Source: Zhengitettix transpicula
Taxonomy: Eukaryota > Arthropoda > Insecta > Orthoptera > Tetrigidae
Length of the DNA stretch: 64,000 nucleotides
Assembly: GCA_037074705.1 (NCBI GenBank)
Contig: CM073592.1
Coordinates: 54,110,129-54,174,128, forward strand
Reading direction: 5' to 3'
Positions 11,421-23,747 of the stretch are shown piece after piece. The notes below the pieces were generated by a model, which was given only the letters and a program-made list of their open reading frames with translations, was not told the origin of the DNA and searched no databases. The position numbers and the translations under genes are program-made. The stretch's first letter is position 1. Each line of letters opens with the position of its first letter.

Positions 11421-13362
11421 GATATGAATTTAGAAGATCAATAAAGAAATAATTATTCACTAACAATAAATTTCAGGGGTTTGTAAAAATTAATTAATCA
11501 ATGTTTCAGTGGTACTAGACAAAGGCATATTATTAAATGTGTTGAATGACAATTTTTTGGAAGACTTAGAGTGAAAATAAATTTATTCGTAGCGCCATAA
11601 TATATTCTACCGGAGAACATAATCAAGAAAATATAACAGTCAAATAAAAATAAATCAAATTTTTCTAGCCGATAAAAATATAAAAGCATTTTGAACCGAT
11701 GTTCGGAAAAGAATATAAAGTGGAATATCTGTTTTCCCTTAGAAAATATATTTCTGGTGAGTGCGTGATAATTATTTTTCTTATTCCCAATTTATTTAGC
11801 AAACCTTATATTGGTGAACTAATCAGCAAATGTTTGACTTGATATTTATCAAAATATGTAGCACGTGATAATAAAACGTATTTTTCACTGTTATTGAGAT
11901 ATTACCTCAAAGTGTCTCACCATCTTGCCAAAACAATTTGGCAAGTTATAACTTGAGGACAGTTACTTATATATATATTAGGAGAAATTCCAAACTCGTG
12001 CATCAGCAGTAGAAGTAGAGTTGAAGAAAGATGTCTCGAATAATTTGTTTCCAATTGCATTTGGAATCTTGTACGATTTCATCATAATGTGTTTCACAAA
12101 TTTTTATACTTGATTACTTTCCAAACATATTGGAGGATTTATAGTATTTGTTAAGAATTGGATTAATTCTATATTCTGTATTTGTACTGAAAGGAAATTT
12201 CAACATTTACAATCGTAACCGTAATAAATACGAGTTTATACAAATATAAATTATTTATTCATAATACAGCAAACCCTATATAGTGAAATGTGTGTGTTCA
12301 TTTATTCAATTTATATCTGTTGTCATGAATTTCCTTTGTTAAAAAAATGGAGGCAACCTTTCAGGAAAGAAACGCATCACCGTGAGAACTTCCAACTGTT
12401 AAACAGTTTTATACTCTATTTTTCTTCCCTTTTATGCGTAACAGATTAATGTCCATTTAGATTTATTATTCTCCCCATTAGTCCTCGGTCGAGAAAAATA
12501 AGATACGTCATAATATAAGATTTCATGAAAATAATAATTATTACAAATACAAAGTTTAATTTGTACTTTACAAAATATATTATAATTTAAAACTACGTTA
12601 AAGATATTAATATTACAGTAATTAGCAATTGAAGAAATGGTAAGTGTATTAATTAATCTTCAATTTTCATTCGACGTATTTTCCAGCAGAAAGTCTTACA
12701 TCGATTCCCGCCGATAATGAAAAAGAATATAAGTCAGCAGTTAAATTCTAGAATATTATAATCGTAAAATAATAGCATAATTTGATAGTTTACAAGCAAA
12801 CTATTTTATTAAAGAGGATCCAATCTGTCCTTCCTTTCTAAGAACTCTTTCAGCGAGTAATATGCTCCATTAATTAACAGATATTTACTACTCTTTATAA
12901 ATAAATTTTGTTTCTATTTCGTCCCGAAAACTATTGTATAGATTTATTCCGGAATAACAAATACTTGATTGATCTACATATTAGTATGTCCGTAAATGAA
13001 ATTATTTTGCTAATTTATTTCGGCAATAAAATTTCTGTTCTTCGAATGCGAAAGCTGGGTGCTCCTGGAAGATTTAGTGACATTCGTGTTTCGGGGAATT
13101 GCCGCCACGTGTGCCTGGTACCGCTGTCAATCCAGCAGTGGGAGCGCCTGGCATGCATTCTCTAGTTGTGGCATTTCTCACAGGCTGCTGTTATTAGGAA
13201 CGGAATCCTCGAGCCTCACCACGCTTCGCTGCTTTCCTGCTTCCCTTCTACGCCCTTGTAATCTTGCACAATTTCAATTACGCCCCGACGTAATATTACT
13301 CGTGCTTTCTGCGTTGATTTTGGTTTCATGATTCTTTTTCTTCTCCATACATGTGCTTATAA
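11421..13362. other. AT-rich spacer
   Basis: I see no gene. The 13060-13320 part is richer in GC and carries two overlapping frames of 85-90 codons, but neither has a recognisable domain. Confidence 0.45.
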
Positions 13363-14683
13363 CAACTATTTGGCATTTTCCTGGTGGCAGCTAAGTTAGT
13401 ATAACATATTAGAATAATAAAAGAATATATTTGAGACTGTTATTTTGCATTTGTGAATTATTTACATAATTACTACCACTCTACATTCATCACTAATATG
13501 TTTTTTTTGATTTTTTATGCCCGTCATATGGTGCGGAAGTCTAGGTATGTGCAGTTACTGATTGGAATCAAAACTGCCAGGTTTGAGAGACGGACGAATA
13601 AAAATGATTCTTCAAGGAAGTAAGAAAAACCGGACCGTGGGTCGGTCTCTGGAGTTAATTTAACACGCCAGAAATACCATCTGTAAGGAATCTATAACCA
13701 CACGTTAACTTTGACTATACTTCATTAACAGCAAGAATTTTTATTATTCATTTTTTATTGAATATTTTAATATAGATTTTATATTGTTTCAAATAGGTTC
13801 CCTCATATAAACCCTGAGATTATTAATTTAGGGTTTATTAAATTAAATTAAAAAGCGACGCGAATAATGCTTCACTTTAAAAGGATATTATAATTTATTT
13901 TCAATTAAACATGCGCCATTAACTCTTGCATAATTTAAGGATTTATATGAGGGTACATATTTGAAACAAAATAATATCTATATAAAAATATTCAATAAAA
14001 CGTTAATAATAAAAAAATCTTGCTATTACTGAAGTATCGTGAAAGTTAACGTGTGGTTATAGATTCTTTAAGGATTGTGTTTCTGGATTGTTAAATTAAC
14101 TCCAGAGACCGACACACGGTCCGGTTTTTCTTTCTGAAAGAATCTTTTTTTTTCGTCTGTCTCCCAAACCTGGTAGCTTTGATTCTAATCAGTAACTGCG
14201 CATACCTAGACTTCCACACCATATGACGGGCAAAAAAAAACTTATATTAGTGATTAATGTAGAGTGGTAGTAATTATGTAAATAATTCACAAATACAAAA
14301 TAACAGTCTCAAATAAATTCTTTTATGAGTAGAAAAAACCACAAACAATCTCCAAGTTTATAACTGTATTAAAAATATAGTCGGAAGCTTTAATGTGATG
14401 TTAATTATAAGACAAGAAGGTCTGTTATGCTGAAGGTGTTGCAATGTATTCGTAACTTGATGTTTTTATATAAGTGGTAACGTTTTTATTGTTCATTCAG
14501 GATGATGATAACAATGAGTTGAAAGCTTCCGACTATATTTTTAATAAAGTTATAAACTTGGAGACTGTTTGTAGTTTTTTCACTCATCAACGTCTACGTC
14601 TACAGTCCTTTTTACCATAATAAATTATTTTATTATTCTAACATGTTATACTAACTTAGCTAACTAAAACTTCCAAATAGTTG
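13363..14683. mobile_element. Large foldback element, arms about 400-470 bp
   Basis: The left arm (13363 to about 13822) is repeated in inverse orientation as about 13935-14325 plus 14629-14683. Landmarks in both arms are GCCCGTCATATGG, CCGGACCGTGGGTCGG versus its relative, AACTCCAGAGACCGA, GTTAACGTGTGGTTATAGATTC and AGTGGTAGTAATTATGTAAA. The central loop is roughly 110 bp. The right arm is split by a 300-bp insertion (14325-14628) that contains its own TIR element. Arms of this length with no coding sequence fit a foldback-type DNA transposon or an inverted duplication. Arm divergence (many substitutions and small gaps) shows it is not recent. Confidence 0.85.
14325..14587. mobile_element. 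MITE nested in the foldback right arm
   Basis: Terminal inverted repeats of about 65 bp start ATGAGTAGAAAAAACC on the left and end GTAGTTTTTTCACTCAT on the right. They stay paired through TCCAAGTTTATAAC and ATAGTCGGAAGCTTT. The total is about 263 bp with no coding sequence. It interrupts homology between the two big arms, so it arrived after they formed. TTTTA occurs at the left junction and again at about 14628, where arm homology resumes. About 40 bp of extra DNA lies between the MITE end and that point. Confidence 0.8.
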
Positions 14684-15195
14684 CTAAAATATTATAACTG
14701 TGATATTTCTCAAATAAGAAATTCATTAGGAAATTGCGTGTTTGATGAGTATGATTCCAAAGTTACCAGATAAACGATTTTATTTGAGACCTACGTATTG
14801 GATATTGGGATCATTTACTGAAAGAGTATCTATAGACGACACTCAGGTGTGTCAAGGGATACGTGTATATCGATTTTTGGAAGGCAAACACTTGTATCAG
14901 CTGATTATTCTGTTGTCCATCAGCCACACTGTCTGTCGCCTTTTGTTCTCCAGAAACATCATGGTGCAGTTCTGGTTCATATCTGTGTAACATATTCTCG
15001 GTGAAAATAATGAATACATTTGTCAATACAAAACATTCTGTCTTTCGTATCAGTTTCTTAAAATTCAACGAAAAATCTGGTTCGTTGAATTGATTTTTAC
15101 CAATTTGCATGTATTTTATTGTACTGGGATTTTCTCGCTTCTAAAATAATACGTAATCTTTTTTTTCCGTAGAATAATATCCATTCTTATTTTGT
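14684..15195. other. Spacer, unassigned open frames
   Basis: Overlapping frames occur on both strands (plus 14742-14990, minus 14811-15110, 99 codons). Neither has a domain I recognise, and their overlap argues that at least one is chance. Confidence 0.4.
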
Positions 15196-15570
15196 ACAAG
15201 CCGAGGCACTTCGGTCAGTTTTGAGAGGTGTATGTTCCGAAGTCGCAGATCTTGGTCACACAGTAAGAGTTGTCCGTTACTCCTATTGGAATAGTCGGCC
15301 AGCTGCCTCCTAAACTGGTCGAGGCACGGAGAAGGGAATGTTATATCCCGCTCCCGCCATCGAAAGGGAGTGCGGCAAAGACCAAATGCATTTTTTTATT
15401 GTTTTCCCGCATCAGTTTTAAGCAAATTGCCGGGTATGATCCTTAAAACTACAGCCCTGGGACCGTAGTTAACACTGGGCTACCTTTCTCTGCCTTACCG
15501 CATCCGCCATTTCAGTCCCTATAAGAGGGGAGTGGCCACTATGTGGATTATCCTATATATAGCCTGTTAA
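15196..15570 (+). mobile_element. SINE-like family, copy B
   Basis: The copy starts at CAAGCCGAGGCACTTCGG and ends TATATAGCCTGTTAAG. It belongs to the subfamily marked by TAAGAGGGGAGT and CCTATA-ATAGCCTGT at the 3' end. It is diverged, with a T-rich replacement after GACCAAATGC. Confidence 0.75.
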
Positions 15571-18500
15571 GAAAACATTTGATCAATGAATTTCAATTAA
15601 CGTCATATTTTGTAATATTTGTTTGTATGTATAAACTTGTCATCCCAGAGATCTCAAATTTTAAATTAAGCTGCGTCAATAATTAATTCAGTTCGTATTG
15701 AACAATAATATTTACTTATATAAAAGAATAACCTTAATAATTCGTGAACTTTTATTAATTACAACAGTGTTTTTATTCAGGTAAAGCGGGGCTGCTTTTT
15801 ACATATTACACTGGCATTAATATGCCCGAAAGAACGAAAGCTCCTAAGTAATGTTTTATATGTATGACTTGTGAAGTTATTTTCATTAAGTTCTCAAATA
15901 TTTAGATTTTTTGTTTTATTTAAGGTCTGTTTCTTAATCGTCTGCCATATAAAAAACATAATATTTAATCAAATATATAGTGAAATGTATTTAGTTCTTT
16001 AGTGTGGATTCTGCAGTTCCTGCGATAACAATTTAATGGAATAGTTTTTCTTATAATAGTTTGTTATATATTGAAACATGACAGTCTAGTTTCGTCGATT
16101 ACTTGTCAGGTTGCATTGTGTTTGATAACGTGTGGTTGGTGTTTCCCTGACAATGTGCGCGAGAAACGCTAGAAATTGTCGTGGAGTATTTTGTACAGGA
16201 AAGTGAGTGTGTTTTGGGCTCCTCGAGTCTGAGAAAACTAATTATAAATATTTCTCATCGCTATAATATAAACGTTTGAGTACAGGTATTATTTTAAGAT
16301 TTATAGACCAAGTACAAGTACTGAGCTACGATAGCAAAGACAGAAAAGTTTTGCTACTATATGTATAATAAAATAGTTTTTCTGATATAATGTAATTCCA
16401 TTCTTTTATTATATTATGTGTGTAATAAATTTAAAACTAAGCGAAACGGTATTTAAATAAATGGGAATGTAGAATAAAGTATTAAGGTCTTATAAAAATA
16501 CGCAACGTTACGATTTTCCCAGCAATTATGGCTTTTATCAGGTGTGAATTTAAAGATAAAAATTGCAAGTTAGTGTGCAATGAAATATATTGAACAATGA
16601 GCTCTCATTCTTCCAATTGAGAATAAATGATGAGCAACGTTTACCATAGCTATACCAATTCATAACCGTATAAATTTTCGCCCTATTAAATATCGAAAAT
16701 ATTGACTATGATTCATCGAATCATTCCAGTATTTACGGTATTTTCCAGTGGTTTCCTTGGTCAATGTTGGATTTTCTATGTAGCGCTATCGCAAGTTTAC
16801 ACGCTCCGAAAAGCTACTGAACTTAAAAAGAACCTTTTTTTTTACCACGAGTGTTTCCCAAGAAATAAATCCGACGGTGCAGTTTGACTGCAAGCCTACT
16901 TTCAGATAATGGAATTCCAATCGTCTTAGAGTCTCGTAGAAGCCTCCATTTGGTGGAAGCGTAGCAGCTGGAAAGCCTCAGTATTACAGCCTCGACTACG
17001 GAGAAAACCCTGGGAGAAGGTCGAAGCCAGAGGAAAGCTTACAGAGATGTTAATCGCAAACAATGCACTGTTTCTAAGGTTTTTCCCGTAACAGTGAGTA
17101 AGGTTATAAGATGTATAAGGCCGAATTTATCGCGTATTTAGCAATACACACTTTTTTCATTCATATTTGGGTCACGCGCTATAGAACATAAGCTGACGTT
17201 AACTTCCAACCAATAAATTTCTTCTCTAGGCCTCTTGTGACCCCCAGAAGGTCGATAAATTCATCATACCTTGATTGGAATTGCGCTTCGGATTAACTTC
17301 TCTGGCGAATGTGCAAGTATGTTTTTTTTTACTTTTATTAGCGAGTTTTGAATCCTTACGTACGTCGTTTCTCTGTTCATCCGCTGGATTTATGGTCAAA
17401 ATACGATCCATAACTGCTATAATTTTTTCGCATTCAAACAGAAAATGAGGGAATACACAAAAAGGCTAGCTCTTCCCCGCATCCTCTCAGTGGCAGACTA
17501 GACCGTTTATATTAACTTCATTTTCTTTACTGCTGGACGTAAATTTCCGCGTGTCCCTTAAAAACCCAGCTTGAATTGCCTTATTACACCGCAAGTAAGC
17601 CGAGGCCTATTTTGTTAAACGAGCCTGCAATGAAAATGCTCATTCCAAGCTGATTAACAGTCAGTTGCCTTGAAGCACGATTCTTAAAGGGTATTTTACA
17701 GTAGGGATGTCTAGATTAATGGCTGAAACTGAACCGTAACATTTAGGACCGTTCTGGAAAGACGAAAAACACAGACTTAAAGACGTAATAGGGCTGATCT
17801 ACTATAAAAATACCGACCGATGTGAAAATTTATAATTTGAATAGCATTCATTACAATGAACTGACAAATAACACTTAAAGTATTTATTAAGATGAGTCGC
17901 AATACATATGTGGAACCGCATCATTTTCAATGTTCAATTAAATATTAAATATTTTGGTCGTAAATCGTAACAGTACTTAATTTCCGAACCTTAATTTAAC
18001 AAAATTTATATTAATTCTATTTATTGCTTATTCTTTAGGACAAAGTAAAATAATTAAAAACAAAAATGGCATATGGAAACATCGAATTTTAAGTAATCGC
18101 ATATTTCAACGGTAAACTGTTAATTTTTCATTGTGGTGCCCAGTTTTTTTTAATTATATTCCAAAATATAAATGAACCAAAAGGATATTTCTATTTACAT
18201 TTTTTAAATGTCCATTAAATCCTATTCTTTCTTTATATATTGTAATGCCAATTAATTAACACATTAATTGTAAATTTTATAACCTAAATTGTTAGAGAAA
18301 CATATTCTTGACGGCGGTACCGAACACAAAACAACAATGTAGCAGAGCATTTTTTCTTTGTCAGAAGAAGCATTGCGCGCTCAAAATGAGGAGACGGTTG
18401 TTCAGTTGGCTGGAAGGTTTGGTCAAGTACAGGTCGCATTAAAATATTGAGGAGAGAGCACACATTATGTTTTGGTAGAGTTCAGTCTGCATTTTGGTTC

Positions 18501-20280
18501 CTCAGCGATCGGGTGGTCGTAAAAAAACTTTTGGAACTTGGAGATTAAGCACGTACCGAGAGACGAGGACGAAAACGAAAGGCGAGAACGAGAATCGAAA
18601 TAAACTTGCAGGAAGGCATAGACAAAACATTCACACAAACAGAACTACGAAACCTGCTAAACACAAACAGTTTTTGGTGCAAATAGCCGAGCAGAAGTCA
18701 ACCGAGGTAGAGACAAAGAGAAGGTTCCTGGTCCCTGATTTTGATCTAAAAATATTAATTTTAGAATCAATGAGTTTTAGTAGAAGCTGTGCAAAAACCC
18801 GTCATAGAGCTTCGTAAGTCAAAAGTATCCTGGAATGCTGACGTGAGTACCAATATAAAACAATTAATTATGTAAACCGGATTAAAAGATAGTCGTCAGA
18901 TTTCGTTCTCTTCCTTCGATAAAATTTGTTAAGTAGAGTCCATCTTTTTAGTTTAATTGTGTCGACAAGTAAATTTCGTCTTTGTTAATTAACGAGTAAA
19001 TCTTTTTATTGAAATTTGTGTTGATAAGATTTCTAAATAAATGATTAGCCATTATAAAACCCAGTAATGACCCTGAGATAAATTCTATTTGTAATTATTT
19101 GTGTAATTTTTTCAAGTATTGCCACAATAAATTCTTTTGTTTATTAAATATTAACATTTCATTCATTTAAAAGTCCATCTTTTTTGTATATTACAATATT
19201 TATGACGCAAATTAAGCATCTTATTCTAGAGCAGGGCTAGGTAACCTTATTGGGGCCACTTTTAAAATAAATATATTTATCAGTCTGAAAAAACAAAGTC
19301 AAGTACACTTGTATTCTCCACTGAATAGGATATATTAGGTCGCGAGAATTAGCATGCCTGTTATATGAGTTGTAGAACGGAGAAGATAGAGGTGAGTATT
19401 GTCGTCAGCTGAGAACTTCCTCTTCGACCAATGGCAGTCATTCTTAAAAACATATTCTTACAAAAGCAATATAAAGACAGCGGTAAGGTCTTTTTCTCAC
19501 ACCCTGTACATATCAACTCTTAACTTTTGCGGATAAGTTTGTGACGTACAACATATCCTGAACCGAACACAGTAAACTATCCTTGCGTCAATGAATTTTT
19601 CAGTTCATTTTTAACACTACCAAGTCGCCGTAACAACGGTTGGTGCTAAACTATGCTCCTGTCTTCCCCAACTACTATTGCAGGACAGTGGACCACTGCA
19701 CATCATATTTTGAAATTACTAGCTATTTCCCTCCCTCTATACATCTGTAATCAGGCAAACGTGTTTCCTGCACAACAGCTTCACTCGTTACCTTGCGGGC
19801 CGTTGGTTTCAGGAAACAAATTTGTTTTGTTTTGTTGCCTCTCTGACCTTCATAAAAAAAACACAGATTTGAAACGGACTGAATATAAAATTGTTCATAA
19901 AAGCTCTCGAATTTCAAAACTTGTTTCTGAACGTGTCATCATTAGGTGAAGTATATTTTTTACGGCCTCGGTTGAGATAGTGATAGAAACTTTGTATTAT
20001 AGTAGTATAGCAGTAATCAAAGCAGTGTTAATTTTGCTTTGTTGATTAAAATATGCTGAAAACTTTATTGACGTTGCAGAGCAATAATTCCCAGATTTGT
20101 GGTATAGGCATCAAAATACCATATTATAAAGTTTAGAAACACTCATCGTGCAATTTTCAAAAAAGTGTGATTATTGAACTAATAGCTATCAGTGGAAAAT
20201 ATATGTTGAACATTGGTTTCAGAGCTCCTTCCACTTAACGAATAACTTGTGTTCGGTTATCTGGATAAATAGACCCAGCA
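15571..20280. other. Mostly AT-rich DNA without recognised genes
   Basis: Frames such as 16702-16887 (+), 17226-17411 (-), 18494-18817 (+, 107 codons, rich in K/R/T) and 19653-19949 (+) lack recognisable domains. A decayed sequence on the minus strand near 16510-16542 (CTGATAA, AAGC, GCT, GGGAAAA) resembles the hammerhead-like motif of the foldback repeats but is too damaged to count. Confidence 0.4.
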
Positions 20281-20295
20281 CTGGACTGATTATAG

Positions 20296-20415
20296 GGCCT
20301 GTGATTGAGTGGTCCAATGGGATCAGCATGAAGCACCGTGTCCCAGGTCCTAAATCCCTCTACATACGCCCGTGGAATCAGGCGCAATATATCTGTCCGC
20401 TCCCCAGTGATAATG
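20296..20415 (+). repeat. Possible tRNA-derived SINE head
   Basis: TGATTGAGTGG at 20302-20312 matches the RNA polymerase III A-box consensus at most positions. GGTCCTAAATCC at 20346-20357 resembles a B box with one extra base. The 44-bp distance between them equals the normal tRNA A-to-B spacing. No acceptor stem or anticodon arm could be drawn, so it is not a functional tRNA. The simplest reading is an old tRNA-derived SINE; chance similarity cannot be excluded. Confidence 0.35.
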
Positions 20416-20655
20416 AGGTTTAGCTAACTAATAGGGCATCTGTACTTACTCTCGCGTCGGTAATCTTAAACGAGCCTCTGTCCCTGCGCCATGCCACTGA
20501 ATATCCGGTGTACCAACAAATTGAGCTTTTAACACAGCACGTTTAAACGTGATAACTCGAAACTATGTTTCATGGTCAATAAAATCCCTCCAAAAATATT
20601 GAGTTTCAATTCATTATTATATACAGAATTGAAAACTTTTTTTTTAATATAATAT

Positions 20656-21184
20656 ATTTTTTTAGGATTACAGGCTACATGAGGGTAATCCACATGGTGG
20701 CAACTCCCCTTTAATAGCATAGGAAGGGATTTGAAAGGGGAGATGCGGAAGGTTAGAGGAAAGTAGTCCAGGGTTAACTATGTCGCCCGGGCTATAGTTT
20801 AAGGATCCTACCCGGCATTCACCTTAAAGTGATGCAGGGAAACCCTAGAAAAACCTTGCATCAGGTAGGTCGGGCATTTGGTACTTGTCCCACGCCCTTC
20901 CGATAACGGGAGAGGACTTTGCTGTGGGGACGCAGCATTCCCTTCTCCGTTCCTGGACCAGTTTAGGAGGCAGCTGTCCGAGTGTTCCAATGGGAATAGT
21001 AAACAGCTCTTACCGTATTCCCAAAGTCTGTGACCCCGGAACATACACCTCTCAGAACAGGCCGAGGTGCCTCGACATGTGGGAACCTTAGTTCCAAAAA
21101 CCATAGAGATGTGAAGGCTTCCCCAAAGGTAGCCTCCGCCAGAGCTCTCTGGGTTCACCTGCGAGAGAATTCTCTCGCAGGCTT
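20656..21184 (-). mobile_element. SINE-like family, copy C (longest)
   Basis: Read on the minus strand, it begins with a perfect 24-bp palindrome (21158-21181, centre GAATTC). It continues through CCAGAGAGCTCTGGCGGAGG, GGAACTAAGGTTCCCACATG, GAGAGGTGTATGTTCCGGGG, CCTCTCCCGTTATCGGAAGG and GCCGGGTAGGATCCTTAAAC. It ends CTCATGTAGCCTGTAATCC plus an A-rich tail. At about 525 bp it is the most complete copy and defines the family 5' end together with copy F. It encodes no convincing protein; open frames inside it are short and not shared intact between copies. Confidence 0.8.
21158..21181. repeat. 24-bp perfect palindrome at SINE 5' end
   Basis: The arm CCTGCGAGAGAA is followed directly by its exact complement, centred on GAATTC. 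Copy F carries a diverged version at 31654-31679 (GCCTGTTAAAG then TTCTCTCACAGG). That makes it a shared part of the element rather than flanking DNA. As RNA it would form a 5'-terminal hairpin. Confidence 0.7.
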
Positions 21185-21357
21185 CCTTTTTTATAATATA
21201 AAATTACCGTTTATAATTCAACTCTTTTATTTATGGCGTAATACTGCGAGATAGACAGACTTTGTATATTACAGAAGTGGCGTCACAACGTACCACGATA
21301 GTTGACCACCAATCAGAAACTGTTTCGTCAAACTAATCTTTATCGAACCAGAGGGTC

Positions 21358-21462
21358 TTTCACCCTTGGCTATCATTTTTTCCCTTCCGCATCCTTTTTA
21401 TACTATTGAAGGGAGTTTCCACCACGTGGATTACACTTATGCAGCCTGTCGCCAAAAAAAAA
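21358..21462 (+). mobile_element. SINE-like family, 3' fragment D1
   Basis: Only the 3' end is present: ACCCTTGGCTATC, CCCTTCCGCATCC, GGGAGTTTCCACCACGTGG, GCAGCCTGTCGCC and an A tail. It is 5' truncated, as expected for incomplete reverse transcription. Confidence 0.65.
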
Positions 21463-21477
21463 TCACCAGAATGGCAT

Positions 21478-21700
21478 ACGACAAGTGCCGAAAGCCCGAC
21501 GACATACATGAAGCAGTTTTCTTTAGGATTTTTCCTGCATCACATTTAGGCGAATTGCCGGATAGAATCCCTAAACTATACCCTTAGTTTATTCTCAGAT
21601 ACCTTATTATCCCTTCCGCATCTTACATTTCTATCCCTTCCAATTCTATTAAAAGGAAAATACCATAATTTGATGACCCACATCTACGTTACTCAAAAAA
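21478..21700 (+). mobile_element. SINE-like family, decayed fragment D2
   Basis: A strongly diverged copy follows D1 directly: GACAAGTGCCGAAAGCCCGA, CCTGCATCACATTTAGGCGA, CCGGATAGAATCCCTAAAC, CCCTTCCGCATC and a final CTCAAAAAAG tail. It is much older than its neighbours. Confidence 0.5.
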
Positions 21701-22320
21701 GATAAATAATTCATAATGTAATTATAGTTTGATTAATTGAAAGTGAAACGCAAACGATCAATATATACCTATCTTCTATCTGAGCAATGAATAAAATCAA
21801 TTTCTTCATTATGTTATATTTAGACTGAAAGATAACGAATTCGTAATTGAAAATACCATTTTGTACCGTTATATTTTTACTACTTCTGTGTTTTTAAAGG
21901 GAATGTAATAATTGATTGTATAAACCATGAAATAGTGTACATGAAGCTCAACCTCTGTTCAATGTAATTTCAAGCACATATAATTTTTTTTTGTTTCAGG
22001 TACGATATTTGCTGTTAATTGTTAAATAATATAATTTCTACTCATCTCAAAAACGTAAGTAAGCTTAGATCTAAAAAAATACACATAAACTACATTTTTT
22101 ATTATTCTAATTATTATTTCTAGCAAGAGAAAAAGCTTGTTAACACACAAAACGGTTGAAGAATAATTTGAAAAGGTACAAGAATGTAATGATTTTAATA
22201 TCAAGTAGCTGTTCGTTCTCGATATCGTCTATATCGCTGTATAACACAAACCTGGATTCTCATAATTAATTTCTAACTATATAGAAATGAATAACAAACT
22301 AAGAAGAGATTTTTAGGAGT
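21701..22320. other. AT-rich spacer
   Basis: I see no gene or repeat here. Confidence 0.5.
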
Positions 22321-22321
22321 C

Positions 22322-22581
22322 TCTCCCGCTATCGGAAGGGCGTGGGACAAGTACCCAATGCCCGACCTACCCGATGCAGGTTTTTCTAGGGTTTTCCCTG
22401 CATTTCTTTAGGCGAATGCCGGGTAGGATCCTTAAACCATAGCCCGGGGGCCCTAGTTAACCCTTGGCTACCTTCCTCTACCCTACGGCATCCCCCCTTT
22501 CTAATCCCTTCCTATGCTATTAAAGGGGAGCTGCCCAATGTGGATCACCCTCATGTAGCCTGTTGCCCTAAAAAAAAAAGC
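22322..22581 (+). mobile_element. SINE-like family, copy E (3' half)
   Basis: Starts abruptly at CTCTCCCGCTATCGGAAGGG and runs intact to CATGTAGCCTGTTGCCCT plus A10. It is close to copies H and K in sequence. Its start point is nearly the same internal position as copy K. Confidence 0.8.
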
Positions 22582-23530
22582 ATGAGCCATATATAATTAA
22601 ATCGTTACAGATTTACGATGATAGCATTCAGACTTGAAACATTGATTTTATTCAATTTAATGCAAATTATACTAGTGGTATTTCCCCTTTTGCTTGCCTC
22701 GACTACCAACAAGCGCAACGCAACCCAACATTTCCACTGTATTTTTCCTTGTACTTTTAAGTACTTTTTAAGGTAATAAACTATTTCGACGTCTCGGATG
22801 ATTCTGAAATCGATGGATTCTTGACTTACTGTTTTTTTTTTACAAAAATGAGAAAATTTTGTATTTTCCAGAGCCCAATCGGCCATTTTAGTTCCAAAGA
22901 CATATAATTACTATAGGTATATTTAAAATTCAACGTTTGTTATGTGTTTAAATCCTCTAATTGGTTGACCTGTTCTGATATTTTCAAGTACACTTCGTTG
23001 ATTTAATCTATAATTTTCTCTGCTATTCTGTTGAATTTGCTCATTTCGTCCTATCGGATTCTGTGAGCAGCCGATCTCTGTCTAAATCACTTAATCTTTT
23101 CTTTGTCTTTCTTTGTCGTTGTCTGCTTAGAGCGTAATGATACTAATAGATTTGTCTGTTTTCCAATTTACATTGCAACTAAACTGAGTAATCAGTTCAC
23201 TCAAAAATCCAATCATTAAAATATTACGCGACATGGAAACACATGTGTCCTTGACACTCTCGTCAGGCGATCATCAACGGCCAATCGGGTCGCAGCATGG
23301 AGACTTTGAGTTCGACCCTATGAATACGACGCACACGTCACGCAGCGACGTAGTCTGAAGGCAGCGGTAGAGACTGACCGCAGAAACGTCAGCATCTAGA
23401 AATCTGTGCCTGGTGCTTTACCGTGAAAAAGTTATTAATAATTTACACCGGGAAAGCTTACATTCATTAAAGCATTACGTACATTTATTTTGAATTTTAT
23501 TAATGTATTATAATTTCTAATACACTTTGT
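22582..23530. other. Spacer with no recognised gene
   Basis: A 93-codon minus frame (22605-22886) has no recognisable domain. The 23270-23410 part is higher in GC but shows nothing I can assign. Confidence 0.4.
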
Positions 23531-23747
23531 TTATGACACTTTAAGAGTATAGAATATTATATTAAAATCAAATCCCACTCACATCTTGTGTCATGTTTTA
23601 TCTGGACGACACGTTTGGCCTTCATAGTATGATACTGGGTAAATAACTAATAATTTACGGATAATTTTATTCAGCCTGTAATTGAATGTATGTCAACGTT
23701 TTAATTCATTCGCGCCCGTATCCCTAACGCTACAATAATTAGAATAA
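23531..23747 (+). repeat. Direct duplication, left unit
   Basis: Begins TTATGACACTTTAAGAG and ends CCTAACGCTACAATAATTAG. It matches 24300-24541 with small insertions and deletions, sharing CACATCTTGTGTCATGTTTT and GACGACACGTTTGGCCTTCA. Confidence 0.85.

Noticed and set aside
14811..15110. 99-codon minus-strand frame
   Set aside because: Considered as a transposase piece because of HRYEPELHHD, but no ordered set of conserved blocks supports it.
16505..16545. Decayed hammerhead-like sequence on the minus strand
   Set aside because: The box reads CTGATAA and the second box GGGAAAA; no foldback arms found.
18494..18817. 107-codon Lys/Arg/Thr-rich frame
   Set aside because: No motif, no homologue recognised, low complexity; most likely chance.
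20808..21158. 116-codon minus-strand frame
   Set aside because: Lies wholly inside SINE-like copy C; not conserved intact in copies H, L or M.
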